Made by a program: the position numbers and the translations under genes | Notes under the pieces: model-generated | What the model saw: only the letters and a program-made list of their open reading frames with translations | What the model was told of the DNA's origin: nothing | The model's database searches: none | Assembly (NCBI GenBank): GCA_040508085.1 | Contig: JBEVNO010000149.1 | Coordinates: 57,592 to 121,591 of the forward strand | Source of the DNA: ZC4RG30 sp040508085 | GTDB taxonomy: Bacteria > Pseudomonadota > Gammaproteobacteria > Steroidobacterales > Steroidobacteraceae | DNA length: 64,000 nucleotides | Reading direction: 5' to 3' | Shown here: positions 24,630 to 32,757 of the stretch, one piece after another | Numbering within the stretch: the first letter of the stretch is position 1 | Layout: every line of letters starts with the position of its first letter

Positions 24630-26012
24630 CTAGCGGAGGGTGCTGACGGCCGCCCAGTCACCCGCCGCCAGGGCTAGTCCCGAGCGCGCGCGCCAGTAGT
24701 CGCGCAGCAGTGCCACGCGGTCCTCGTCGGTACCCAGCATGGCCAGCCGCAGGCGCAGACGCTGCGGGTCGGTGGGGTCGCCCGCCCCCATCAGCGCCAG
24801 CATCTGGCGCTGGTTGGGCAGGATCTGCTCGTCCAGCTGCGTGAGCAGCTGGCGCGAGGCGCGCAGTTCCGCGGCGCGCGTGCGGATCTCGCTGCGCGCG
24901 GCCAGCTGCGCGGCCTCTAGCCGGCGCAGCGCCGTGCGTAGCTGCGCATCGGCATTCAGCAGCTTGGCCTGGCGCTGGTCGAACAGTGCCAGCTCCACGA
25001 CTGCATTGGGACCGGTGAAGGCAGTGCCCCCAATCGCCTTGTCGCGGAAGAAGCCAACGTCCAGCTGGTTCAGCCACCGGAAGCGGCGCTGCATGGCGAG
25101 GATGCGCAGCCTTGCATCGATGGTGCTGGCGGCGGCGCGCAGGTCCAGCCGCCGCGCGATGGCGGCGGTTTCCAGCATGGCTGCGTCCGGGTCCGCGGCG
25201 GGCAGGGGCGGCAGCATTGCGGTGATCTGCCAGTCGTCGCGCCAGCCCGCGATGCCCAGTTGCTCACCCAGCTTGGCGCGCGCGGTCTCCACTGCCAGCG
25301 TGGCGCGTACGGCGCTGGCGTCGGCAGTCAGCAACGCGCCCCGCTGCGCGGCCACATCCAGCTCGGTGGCGGCATTGGCGCTGGCACGCTGCTGGGCATT
25401 GTCGAAGCCCTGCCGCACCAGCGCGGCATTGCCCAGGCGCAGTTCGCGCAAGCGCAACGCGGCGCTGTAGTCGATCCAGCCCTGCGCCACCTGCGCGGCC
25501 AGCACGGTGGCGCGGCGCGCCGCCTCCAGCCGCGCCCGCTGCAGGTCATGCCTGGCGATGGCGCGCCGGTCCGGCATGTCGAGCAGGCTGATGAGGTTCT
25601 GCAGCACGCCGATGCTGATGCTGCGATCCGGGTAGAAAGCCGCCAGATCCCCGCCCGGCTCGCGCGTGCCGATGACGGCGACCGGGTTGGGCGGCGTCAC
25701 TGCGGCGACGAAGTCCGAACGGGAAATTTCCAGCTGCTCAAGTGCCAGCTGCAGATCGGGGCTGGCCAGGAAGGCGACCGCAATGGCTTCAGGCAGCGTC
25801 AAGCCATCGGCCAGCAACAGCTCGGCGCGCTGGCGGGCGGCGGAATCTGCCTGGGGATCGCGCCGCCATTCCAGCGGTGCCGGCACCTGTGCATCCAGCA
25901 GCTGCGCGGTGAGCTCCACGTTCTCGCGCGAGGACGGGATGGCGCATCCTGCGAGCCACAGCAGACAACCCAGGAGCAGCAGTGGACGGGCCGCGCAGCG
26001 GTATCTAAGCAT
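24630..26012 (-). CDS. TolC-family outer-membrane efflux lipoprotein
   Basis: A 460-residue protein with a lipoprotein signal ending in the lipobox LAGC (C23). It has the long Ala/Arg/Leu/Gln-rich helices of outer-membrane factors, including SPDLQLALEQLEISRSD, VAQGWIDYSAALRLRELRLGN and the second repeat YWRARSGLALAAG at the C-terminus. It would be a trimeric exit duct. It stands alone here, without adaptor or pump; the ABC/HlyD genes 2.4 kb away are a possible partner. The start is only 25 bp from the divergent dehydrogenase start. Confidence 0.83.
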   Translation of the reverse strand: MLRYRCAARPLLLLGCLLWLAGCAIPSSRENVELTAQLLDAQVPAPLEWRRDPQADSAARQRAELLLADGLTLPEAIAVAFLASPDLQLALEQLEISRSDFVAAVTPPNPVAVIGTREPGGDLAAFYPDRSISIGVLQNLISLLDMPDRRAIARHDLQRARLEAARRATVLAAQVAQGWIDYSAALRLRELRLGNAALVRQGFDNAQQRASANAATELDVAAQRGALLTADASAVRATLAVETARAKLGEQLGIAGWRDDWQITAMLPPLPAADPDAAMLETAAIARRLDLRAAASTIDARLRILAMQRRFRWLNQLDVGFFRDKAIGGTAFTGPNAVVELALFDQRQAKLLNADAQLRTALRRLEAAQLAARSEIRTRAAELRASRQLLTQLDEQILPNQRQMLALMGAGDPTDPQRLRLRLAMLGTDEDRVALLRDYWRARSGLALAAGDWAAVSTLR

Positions 26013-26019
26013 GGGCGGC

Positions 26020-26031
26020 CACTATATAGTG
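26020..26031. promoter_or_regulatory. Shared palindromic -10-like element between two divergent genes
   Basis: CACTATATAGTG is a perfect 12 bp palindrome that fills most of the 25 bp between the TolC-family ATG (26012) and the dehydrogenase GTG (26038). Each strand reads TATAGT ending about 8 nt before its start codon, so both mRNAs could be leaderless and share one symmetric -10. Good -35 boxes are not visible, so an operator is the other option. Confidence 0.45.
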
Positions 26032-26037
26032 CGGCGC

Positions 26038-27012
26038 GTGAATCCTCGACCCCGCATCCTGATTACAAGGCGCTGGCCTGAGGCCGTTGAGCGCCACCTC
26101 GCCGAACGCTATGACGTCACGCTCAACGAGCCTGATGTGCCGATGACGCCTGCGCAACTGCGCGCAGCAATCGGCGAGTACGACGCGCTCTGCCCCACTG
26201 TCACCGATCGCATCGATGCCGAGGTGCTGTCCGTACCGGCGCCGCGGGTGCGTCTGATCGGCAACTTCGGCGTCGGCTACAACCATATTGATGTGGCAGC
26301 GGCCAGGCGGCTGGGCATCCGTGTCTCGAACACACCGGATGTGCTGACTGACACCACCGCCGAGCTCGCCATCCTGCTGCTGCTGATGGCCACGCGGCGC
26401 GCCGGTGAAGGCGAACGCGAGCTGCGCGCCGGCCAGTGGAGCGGCTGGCGACCCACGCACCTGATGGGCTCGAGCCTGGCCGGCAAGCGGCTGGGCCTGG
26501 TGGCCTTCGGCCGCATCGCGCAGGCCACCGCGCGCAAGGCGCATCTGGCCTTCGGCATGCAGATTGCGTACTACGGCCGGCGCCGCGCCAGCGCCGCGGT
26601 GGAAGCCGAGACCGGCGCCACCTTCGTCGCCTCGCTCGACGAGCTGGTCGCCAGCAGCGATGTATTGTCACTGCATGTGCCGGGCGGCCCCGACACCTTC
26701 CACCTGATCAACGCGGCGCGGCTGGCATTGATGAAGCCCACCGCAGTGCTCATCAACACTGCCCGCGGGCCGGTAGTGGATGAGGCCGCGCTGGTCGCAG
26801 CGCTCGCTGCCGGCCGCATCGCGGCGGCGGGCCTGGATGTCTACGAGGCGGAGCCGCGCGTTCATCCCGGGCTGCTGCAACTGCAGAATGCCGTGCTGCT
26901 GCCGCATCTGGGCAGCGCCACGCTCGAGACGCGTACGGCCATGGGCATGCGCGTAGCACAGAACCTCGACGCCTTCTTCGGCGGGCAGCCCCTGCGCGAC
27001 CCAGTGGAGTAG
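26038..27012 (+). CDS. D-isomer 2-hydroxyacid dehydrogenase (glyoxylate/hydroxypyruvate reductase-like)
   Basis: A 324-residue NAD(P)-dependent dehydrogenase. The catalytic triad is visible as R243 (NTARGP), E272 (EAEP) and H290 (LPHLGSAT). VRLIGNFGVGYNHIDV and TDTTAELAI fit the glyoxylate/hydroxypyruvate reductase (GyaR/GhrB) branch. The nucleotide loop reads LVAFGRIAQ, so the first and third glycines of GxGxxG are Ala. The GTG start fits family N-termini (RILITRRWPEAV); an ATG at 26011 is an in-frame alternative. It lies 5 bp before a glycerate kinase gene, which supports D-glycerate as product. Confidence 0.85.
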   Translation: MNPRPRILITRRWPEAVERHLAERYDVTLNEPDVPMTPAQLRAAIGEYDALCPTVTDRIDAEVLSVPAPRVRLIGNFGVGYNHIDVAAARRLGIRVSNTPDVLTDTTAELAILLLLMATRRAGEGERELRAGQWSGWRPTHLMGSSLAGKRLGLVAFGRIAQATARKAHLAFGMQIAYYGRRRASAAVEAETGATFVASLDELVASSDVLSLHVPGGPDTFHLINAARLALMKPTAVLINTARGPVVDEAALVAALAAGRIAAAGLDVYEAEPRVHPGLLQLQNAVLLPHLGSATLETRTAMGMRVAQNLDAFFGGQPLRDPVE

Positions 27013-27017
27013 CAGCG

Positions 27018-27893
27018 ATGGCGGACTGGATCGCCGCGTTCCTGGCTCGCGAACGCCTGCCGGAGCAATACCGCGACACGCTCAACGACGTGCTCGTGCC
27101 GCTGGCTGCGGCCATCTCGCAGCGGGCCCGGTTGTCCGATCATCTGGTGGTGGTGGGGCTGTGCGGCGCCCAGGGCAGCGGCAAATCCACGGCTGCCGCG
27201 GCGCTGGTGGAACTGCTGGCACGCGCGGACCTGCCAGGGGTCGCGCTATCCATTGACGACTTCTACCTGCCGCGCGCTGAACGCCTGCAACTGGCGCAGC
27301 GCGTGCACCCGCTGCTCGCAACGCGCGGCGTGCCGGGCACGCACGACGTGGAACTGGCGCAGGCCACCATCGAATCGCTGGCCAGTGACGAACCGACCCT
27401 GCTGCCCGCCTTCGACAAGGCCAGCGATGACCGCCGGCCACGCCGCGCCTGGCGCGAGGTGCATGGCCCCATGCGTGTAGTCATTCTGGAAGGCTGGTGC
27501 GTGGGCGCGCGGCCGCAGTCGCAGGCGCAGCTGGCGCCGCCGGTCAATGCGCTGGAACGGGATGAGGATCCGCAGGGACTATGGCGCCAGTATGTGAACG
27601 AGGCGCTGGCCACGCGCTATCGCGCGCTGTTCGACCGCCTCTCGCCACTGGTGCTGCTGGCCGCGCCCTCCTTCGAGGTGGTGCATGGCTGGCGCGGCGA
27701 GCAGGAGCGCAAGCTGCGCGAACAACTGGCACGGGACGGCGGCGACGCCAGCCGCACCATGGATGACGCCGGCATCGCGCGCTTCATCAGCCACTACGAG
27801 CGCGTGACGCGGCACATCCTCGCGGAGATGCCGCAGCGCGCCGATCACCTCATTTCTTTGGATTCGCGTCGTTGCGCGCGATGGCTTCGGTGA
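27018..27893 (+). CDS. D-glycerate 3-kinase-like P-loop kinase
   Basis: A 291-residue P-loop kinase of the PRK/CoaA-like group, similar to plant and fungal glycerate kinase (GLYK/YGR205W). Walker A is GAQGSGKST at 50-58; SIDDFYLPRAERLQL follows as the acceptor-side motif, then PAFDKASDDR and VILEGWCVG. It would phosphorylate D-glycerate to 3-phosphoglycerate, feeding glyoxylate/hydroxypyruvate carbon into glycolysis together with the upstream reductase. The last 44 bp overlap the 3' end of ppa on the opposite strand. Confidence 0.84.
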   Translation: MADWIAAFLARERLPEQYRDTLNDVLVPLAAAISQRARLSDHLVVVGLCGAQGSGKSTAAAALVELLARADLPGVALSIDDFYLPRAERLQLAQRVHPLLATRGVPGTHDVELAQATIESLASDEPTLLPAFDKASDDRRPRRAWREVHGPMRVVILEGWCVGARPQSQAQLAPPVNALERDEDPQGLWRQYVNEALATRYRALFDRLSPLVLLAAPSFEVVHGWRGEQERKLREQLARDGGDASRTMDDAGIARFISHYERVTRHILAEMPQRADHLISLDSRRCARWLR

Positions 27894-28389
27894 TCAGCCG
27901 GCGCGCTTCCGCGGCATTGCCCCAGCCACTGACCTTGACCCACTTGTTGGATTCCAGATCCTTGTAGTGCTCGAAGAAGTGCTGGATCTGCTGGCGCGTG
28001 ATCTCCGGCAGGTCGGTGTACTCATGCACGTTCTCGTAACGGCGGGTGAGCTTCGGCGCCGGCACGGCGATGATCTTCTCATCCCCGCCCGCCTCGTCCT
28101 CCATCATCAGCACGCCCACCGGGCGCACCGCGATCACCGAGCCGGGCATCAGGCCGCGCTGGTTGCAGATGATGACATCGCAGGGGTCGCCATCCTCCGA
28201 GAGCGTGTGCGGGATGAAACCGTAGTTGCCCGGATAACGCATGGAGGTATAGAGGAAGCGGTCCACCATGATGGCGCCGGATTCCTTGTGCATCTCGTAC
28301 TTGATCGGCTCGCCCCCAACCGGCACTTCGACGACCACATTCACTTCGTGCGGGGGGTTCTTGCCGATCGGCAGGGCTTCAAGACGCAT
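27850..28389 (-). CDS. ppa: Inorganic pyrophosphatase
   Basis: A 179-residue family I soluble pyrophosphatase. The signature DGDPCD is at 66-71 and two more metal-site acidic residues lie in MEDEAGGDEK (about 96-105). KYEMHKESG and RFLYTSMRYPGNYGFIP match the family. Length equals that of the E. coli enzyme. The ATG at 28389 is chosen because the family starts just before the PIGKNPP segment. It pulls biosynthetic reactions forward by hydrolysing pyrophosphate. Confidence 0.95.
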   Translation of the reverse strand: MRLEALPIGKNPPHEVNVVVEVPVGGEPIKYEMHKESGAIMVDRFLYTSMRYPGNYGFIPHTLSEDGDPCDVIICNQRGLMPGSVIAVRPVGVLMMEDEAGGDEKIIAVPAPKLTRRYENVHEYTDLPEITRQQIQHFFEHYKDLESNKWVKVSGWGNAAEARRLITEAIARNDANPKK

Positions 28390-28460
28390 TAATGGACTCC
28401 GGGGGAATAAAGAAGGTCGAAGCAAAGGTGGGCGGGTGAAAAGTGCGATTATCGCAAAAC

Positions 28461-29189
28461 ATGAACCCCCCGGTCCAAGCAACCACGGACCCCATATTCC
28501 GCCTCGAGGGCGTGCAGAAGCGCTACGGCGACGGGGAGACCGCCGTCATGGCACTGCGCGGCGTCGATCTGGCCATCCATCCGGGCGAACTGATCGTGCT
28601 GCTGGGGCCGTCGGGCTCGGGCAAATCCACGCTGTTGAACATATTGGGTGGCCTGGACCGCCCGACCGCAGGCCATGCCTGGTTCGGCGGCCTGGACCTG
28701 GCGACGGCCAGTGACGCGGACATCACGCACTTCCGCCGCCACCATGTGGGTTTCGTCTTCCAGTTCTACAACCTGATCGCGAGCCTGACTGCGGAGGAGA
28801 ACGTCGAGCTGGTCACCGAAGTGGCGGATGATCCGATGACCGCTGCCGAGGCGCTGGAACTGGTGGGCCTGTCCTCAAGGCGCACGCATTTTCCGGCGCA
28901 GCTCTCCGGTGGCGAGCAGCAGCGCGTAGCCATCGCCCGCGCCATTGCCAAGCGCCCCAATGTGCTGTTGTGCGATGAGCCCACCGGCGCGCTGGACGTG
29001 GCCACCGGCATCCGGGTGCTCGAGACCGTGGTGCGTGCCAACGAGCAGCTGCACACCACCACACTGCTCATCACGCACAACGCCGACATGGCGCGCATCG
29101 GCGACCGCGTGGTGCGCTTCGCCGACGGCGCGATCCGCAGCGTCGAAGTGAACGCTGCCCGCCTGCCGCCCGCGCAGCTGAACTGGTGA
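28461..29189 (+). CDS. ABC transporter ATP-binding protein (MacB/LolD type)
   Basis: A 242-residue ATPase. Walker A GPSGSGKST at 49-57, FVFQFYNLIASLTAEENV as the Q-loop segment typical of LolD/MacB ATPases, LSGGEQQRVAIARA and VLLCDEPTGALD are intact. It serves the FtsX-like permease that follows, whose GTG start overlaps its stop by 4 bp. With the adaptor gene downstream, this forms a periplasm-spanning export or mechanotransmission system rather than an importer. Confidence 0.9.
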   Translation: MNPPVQATTDPIFRLEGVQKRYGDGETAVMALRGVDLAIHPGELIVLLGPSGSGKSTLLNILGGLDRPTAGHAWFGGLDLATASDADITHFRRHHVGFVFQFYNLIASLTAEENVELVTEVADDPMTAAEALELVGLSSRRTHFPAQLSGGEQQRVAIARAIAKRPNVLLCDEPTGALDVATGIRVLETVVRANEQLHTTTLLITHNADMARIGDRVVRFADGAIRSVEVNAARLPPAQLNW

Positions 29190-31561
29190 GGGTGGCGTTC
29201 TCCAAGCTCGACCGCAAACTGTGGCGGGATCTGGGCCGGCTGAAGATGCAGATGGCCGCCGTCAGTGCGGTGCTCGCCTGCGGCGTGGTGCTGGCCGTGA
29301 TGGCCAATGGCATGTACGACTCGCTGCAGCGGGCCCGCGACCAGTACTACGGCAGCCATCGCATGGCGGATCTTGCCGCCGGCGTGGTGCGCGCGCCGCT
29401 GTCCGTCGTGCCGCAACTTGAAGCCATACCAGGCCTGCGCGCGCTGGAAGCGCGCGTCGCGGGCGTGGGCCTGCTCGACATGCCCGGACGCAGTGATCCG
29501 GTGTCGGCGCGCCTGGTGTCGCTGCCGCCGGACCGGAACCCGCGCGTCAACGACCTGGTGCTGCGCGCGGGCCGCATGCCCAATCCGGCGCGCGACGGCG
29601 AGGTGCTGGTCAACGAGGCATTCGCCGAGACCAACCGGCTGCGCACCGGTGACACCCTCGGAGCGCTGATCTACGGGCGCCGCCGCGAAGTCACCATCGT
29701 CGGCATTGCGAGCAGTCCCGAGTTCGTGTTTGCGGTGGCCCCCGGTGCATTGCTGCCGGAGCCCGAGCGCTTCGGCGTGCTGTGGATGGGGCGCGAGCCA
29801 CTGGCGCGCGCCTTCGATCTGGATGGCGCTTTCAATGATCTGGTGCTGCGGCTGGAGCCGGGCGCCAACGCCACGCTGGTGGCGCGCGACATCGACGCCA
29901 TCCTGGCCCGGCACGGTGGCCGCGGCGCCTACGGGCGCGATCGCATGCTGTCGGCACAATTCATGGCGGATGAGCTCAATTCGCTGCAGACCATGGCGCG
30001 CGTGCTGCCGCCCTGCTTCCTGCTGGTGGCCGCCTTCCTGCTGAATGTGTCGCTGTCGCGCCTGGTCACCACCGAGCGTCCCAACATCGGCCTGCTGAAG
30101 GCCTTCGGCTACAGCAATGGCAGCATCGCGCTGCACTATGCCAAGTTCGCGCTGGTGTTCGGTGTGCTGGGCGGCCTGCTCGGCGCCGTCGGCGGACGCT
30201 GGGTCGGCGAGATGGTGGCTGGCATCTACGCCGGCGTGTACCGCATCCCCGGCCTGGGTTTCGATGCCGGCGCCGGCGTATACCTGCAGGCCATGGCCAT
30301 CACCTTGCTGGCGGCACTGGCAGGTTCGGTGCAGGCGGTGCTGCAGGCCGTGCGTCTACCGCCGGCGGCCGCGCTGGCACCACCGGCGCCAGCCAGCTTC
30401 GGCAGCGCCGGCGCCGCGGGCGAACGCCTGGCGCGCCAGCTCGACGGCAAGTCGCGCATGGTGGCGCGGCGCATCCTGCGGTTCCCGCGGCGCGCCGCCA
30501 CCACGGTGGCGGGCCTGGCACTGGCGCTGGGCCTCATGATCACCACGCAGCACTTCCCGCTGGCGCTCGAACGCATCGTGGCCGTGACCTTCGGCGTCGC
30601 CCAGCGCATGGATGTGATGCTCACCTTCAACGAACCGGCGGACGATGCCATCCTGCGCGATGTGGCGCGCCTGCCCGGGGTGCTGCAGGTGGAGCCGCTG
30701 CGCAGCAGCGAGGTGATCTTTGAAGCCGGCAGCCGCAGCCGCCGCAACTCGGTTTCGGGCGTGCCGGCCAATGCACAGCTGAACCGCCTGCTCGATGCCA
30801 ATCTGAAGGTGGTGCGGGCACGGGATGATGGCCTGACCTTGTCGCAGAACCTGGCGGCCAAACTGGATGTGGGACTTGGCGACCAGGTGCGGCTGCAGGC
30901 CACCGACGGGCACCGCGTGGCCATCGAGCTGCCGGTGGTAGCCATCGTGAAACCCTATCTCGCGGCATCCGCGTATGTGGAACTGCAGACGCTGAACCGG
31001 CTGCTGCGCGAACCCGGGCGCGTCACCTCGGCCTACCTGCTGGTGGACCGCCGGCAGCGCGCCGCATTCAGCGCCCGCGCCAAGCAGCTGCCGCGCATCG
31101 TGTCGGTGAGCTACCTGGACAATGCCAAGGCCTCGATGCACAAGCTGCTCACCGAGGGCAGCGGCTTCTTCAACTGGCTGTTCATCGTGTTCGCCTCGAT
31201 GATGGCCGCAGGCGTCGCGTTCTCGGCCGCGCGCGTGACGCTCGCCGAACAGGAGCGCGATCTCGCCACGCTGCGCGTGCTGGGTTTCGGGCGACGCGAG
31301 GCCTCCTATGTGCTGCTGGCCGAGATCGGCGCCCTGCTGGTCATCGCACTGCCCATCGGCATGTTGATCGGACGCCTGCTGTCGCGCTGGCTGATGTCGC
31401 AGTTCGCAACGGACCTGTTCACCTTTCCATATGTGACCGCGCCGGTGGCTTACGCCAAGCCGGCATTGTTCATCGTGGTCGCCGTAGCGGTGGCGACGCT
31501 GCTGGTGCGTCGCGGCGTCGATCGACTGGACCTGGTGGGCGTGTTGAAATCGAGAGACTGA
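29186..31561 (+). CDS. FtsX-like ABC transporter permease, duplicated form
   Basis: A 791-residue membrane protein. It has an N-terminal membrane segment near 25-42, a large periplasmic domain, then membrane segments near 275-300, 325-345 and 370-390, a second unit starting near 440 (ATTVAGLALALGLMI), another periplasmic domain, and three C-terminal segments including the FtsX motif LATLRVLGFGRREASYVLLAEIGALL. The two-FtsX arrangement resembles YbbP/DevC-like type VII permeases. The start is GTG in a GTGA overlap. Substrate is unknown. Confidence 0.85.
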   Translation: MRVAFSKLDRKLWRDLGRLKMQMAAVSAVLACGVVLAVMANGMYDSLQRARDQYYGSHRMADLAAGVVRAPLSVVPQLEAIPGLRALEARVAGVGLLDMPGRSDPVSARLVSLPPDRNPRVNDLVLRAGRMPNPARDGEVLVNEAFAETNRLRTGDTLGALIYGRRREVTIVGIASSPEFVFAVAPGALLPEPERFGVLWMGREPLARAFDLDGAFNDLVLRLEPGANATLVARDIDAILARHGGRGAYGRDRMLSAQFMADELNSLQTMARVLPPCFLLVAAFLLNVSLSRLVTTERPNIGLLKAFGYSNGSIALHYAKFALVFGVLGGLLGAVGGRWVGEMVAGIYAGVYRIPGLGFDAGAGVYLQAMAITLLAALAGSVQAVLQAVRLPPAAALAPPAPASFGSAGAAGERLARQLDGKSRMVARRILRFPRRAATTVAGLALALGLMITTQHFPLALERIVAVTFGVAQRMDVMLTFNEPADDAILRDVARLPGVLQVEPLRSSEVIFEAGSRSRRNSVSGVPANAQLNRLLDANLKVVRARDDGLTLSQNLAAKLDVGLGDQVRLQATDGHRVAIELPVVAIVKPYLAASAYVELQTLNRLLREPGRVTSAYLLVDRRQRAAFSARAKQLPRIVSVSYLDNAKASMHKLLTEGSGFFNWLFIVFASMMAAGVAFSAARVTLAEQERDLATLRVLGFGRREASYVLLAEIGALLVIALPIGMLIGRLLSRWLMSQFATDLFTFPYVTAPVAYAKPALFIVVAVAVATLLVRRGVDRLDLVGVLKSRD

Positions 31562-32724
31562 TGGCCAACGACACACTCAAGGCACGCCAGCGGCGCATTG
31601 CCAGGTTCTGGATCGCCACCGCGCTGGTGGTGGTGGCGGTGATCGCGTGGGGCCTGTGGCCGCGCGCCATCGAGGCCGATTTCGCCATCATCGATGTCGC
31701 CGACGTGCGGCTGCAGCTGGTCGACGAGGGCCGCACCCGCATGCACGAGGTGTACACCGTTTCGGCACCCGTCGCCGGCCGCGTGCTGCGCGTGGATGTG
31801 GAGCCGGGTGATGTGGTCACGCAGGGAGCGATCATCGCGCGCATGACGCAGGCGCCTGCCGGCTTCCTGGACACACGCAGCGATATGGCAGCGCGGGCCG
31901 GCATTGCGGCGAGCGCCGCCGGACTGCGCGCGGCCGAAACGGATCTGACGCTGGCACGCCAGGAACAGGTGCGCACCGCCGCCCTCGCCGGGCAGAAGCT
32001 GGTCGCTCTGGCCGCCGTGGATGCCAGCCAGGCGCGCCTGGACGCCGCCCAGGCGGCGCGCGATGCGGCCGCGGCGGATCTGGCGCGGGCACGCAGTGCG
32101 CTGCAGCCGGCCGATCGCGCCGGCAGCGCCGGGGTGACCATCCGTGCCCCCGCCGCCGGCCGCGTGCTCACCGTGCCCCAGAAGAGCGAGGGTGTGGTGC
32201 AGGTTGGCAGCCCGCTGATCGAGATCGGCGATCCCTCGCATATCGAGGTGGTGGCGGAATTCCTGTCGCAGGATGCCGTGCGCATGCATGCCGGCGCGAT
32301 GGCACAGATCGAGAACTGGGGCGGCGCGCCGCTGCCGGCCCGCGTGGACCGCATCGAACCGGTGGCGCGCCTGAAGATCTCGGCGCTGGGCGTGGAGGAA
32401 CAGCGCGCCAACGTCATCCTGCAGTTCACGGACAGTGCCGCGGCAGCCGCGCTGGGTCATGACTACCGCGTGGATGCGCGGGTGACGGTGGATGAAGCCC
32501 TGCAGGCGGTGCGCGCGCCGTTGGGGGCGCTGTTCCGGCATGGCGAGGGCTGGGCGGTATACCGCGTGATCGACGGGCGCGCCCGCCTTGCGCCAGTCTC
32601 GGCGGGCATTGCCGACAGCAGCTATCGGGCGATCAGCGAGGGCCTTGCAGCAGGTGATGTTGTCGTGCTGTTCCCCGGCGACAGCATCCGCGAGGGACTG
32701 CGGGTGCGGGCCCGCCCCCGGTAA
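31561..32724 (+). CDS. HlyD/RND-type periplasmic adaptor protein
   Basis: A 387-residue membrane-fusion protein. A single N-terminal membrane anchor spans about 15-35. The lipoyl halves flank a coiled-coil hairpin: EVYTVSAPVAGRVLRVDVEPGDVV, an Ala/Arg-rich helical pair of about 75 residues, then VTIRAPAAGRVLTVPQKSEGVVQVG. A beta-barrel and membrane-proximal domain follow. It overlaps the permease stop by one base (TGATG). It would link the pump to an outer-membrane duct; none is encoded in this operon. Confidence 0.88.
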   Translation: MANDTLKARQRRIARFWIATALVVVAVIAWGLWPRAIEADFAIIDVADVRLQLVDEGRTRMHEVYTVSAPVAGRVLRVDVEPGDVVTQGAIIARMTQAPAGFLDTRSDMAARAGIAASAAGLRAAETDLTLARQEQVRTAALAGQKLVALAAVDASQARLDAAQAARDAAAADLARARSALQPADRAGSAGVTIRAPAAGRVLTVPQKSEGVVQVGSPLIEIGDPSHIEVVAEFLSQDAVRMHAGAMAQIENWGGAPLPARVDRIEPVARLKISALGVEEQRANVILQFTDSAAAAALGHDYRVDARVTVDEALQAVRAPLGALFRHGEGWAVYRVIDGRARLAPVSAGIADSSYRAISEGLAAGDVVVLFPGDSIREGLRVRARPR

Positions 32725-32757
32725 CTCAGACGGCCTGGGTAGCTCAGACGGCCTGGG
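32725..32757. repeat. 18 bp tandem duplication at a convergent gene end
   Basis: CTCAGACGGCCTGGG occurs at 32725-32739 and again at 32743-32757 (period 18). The second copy holds the stop codon and last codons of the leftward histidine kinase gene; the first starts right after the adaptor stop. It looks like a recent small duplication that left a spare copy of the kinase C-terminus outside the gene. Confidence 0.8.

Noticed and set aside
24456..24677. 73-codon open frame in the AT-rich gap
   Set aside because: It starts with TTG inside the palindrome, has no ribosome site or motif and runs into the TolC-family gene end.
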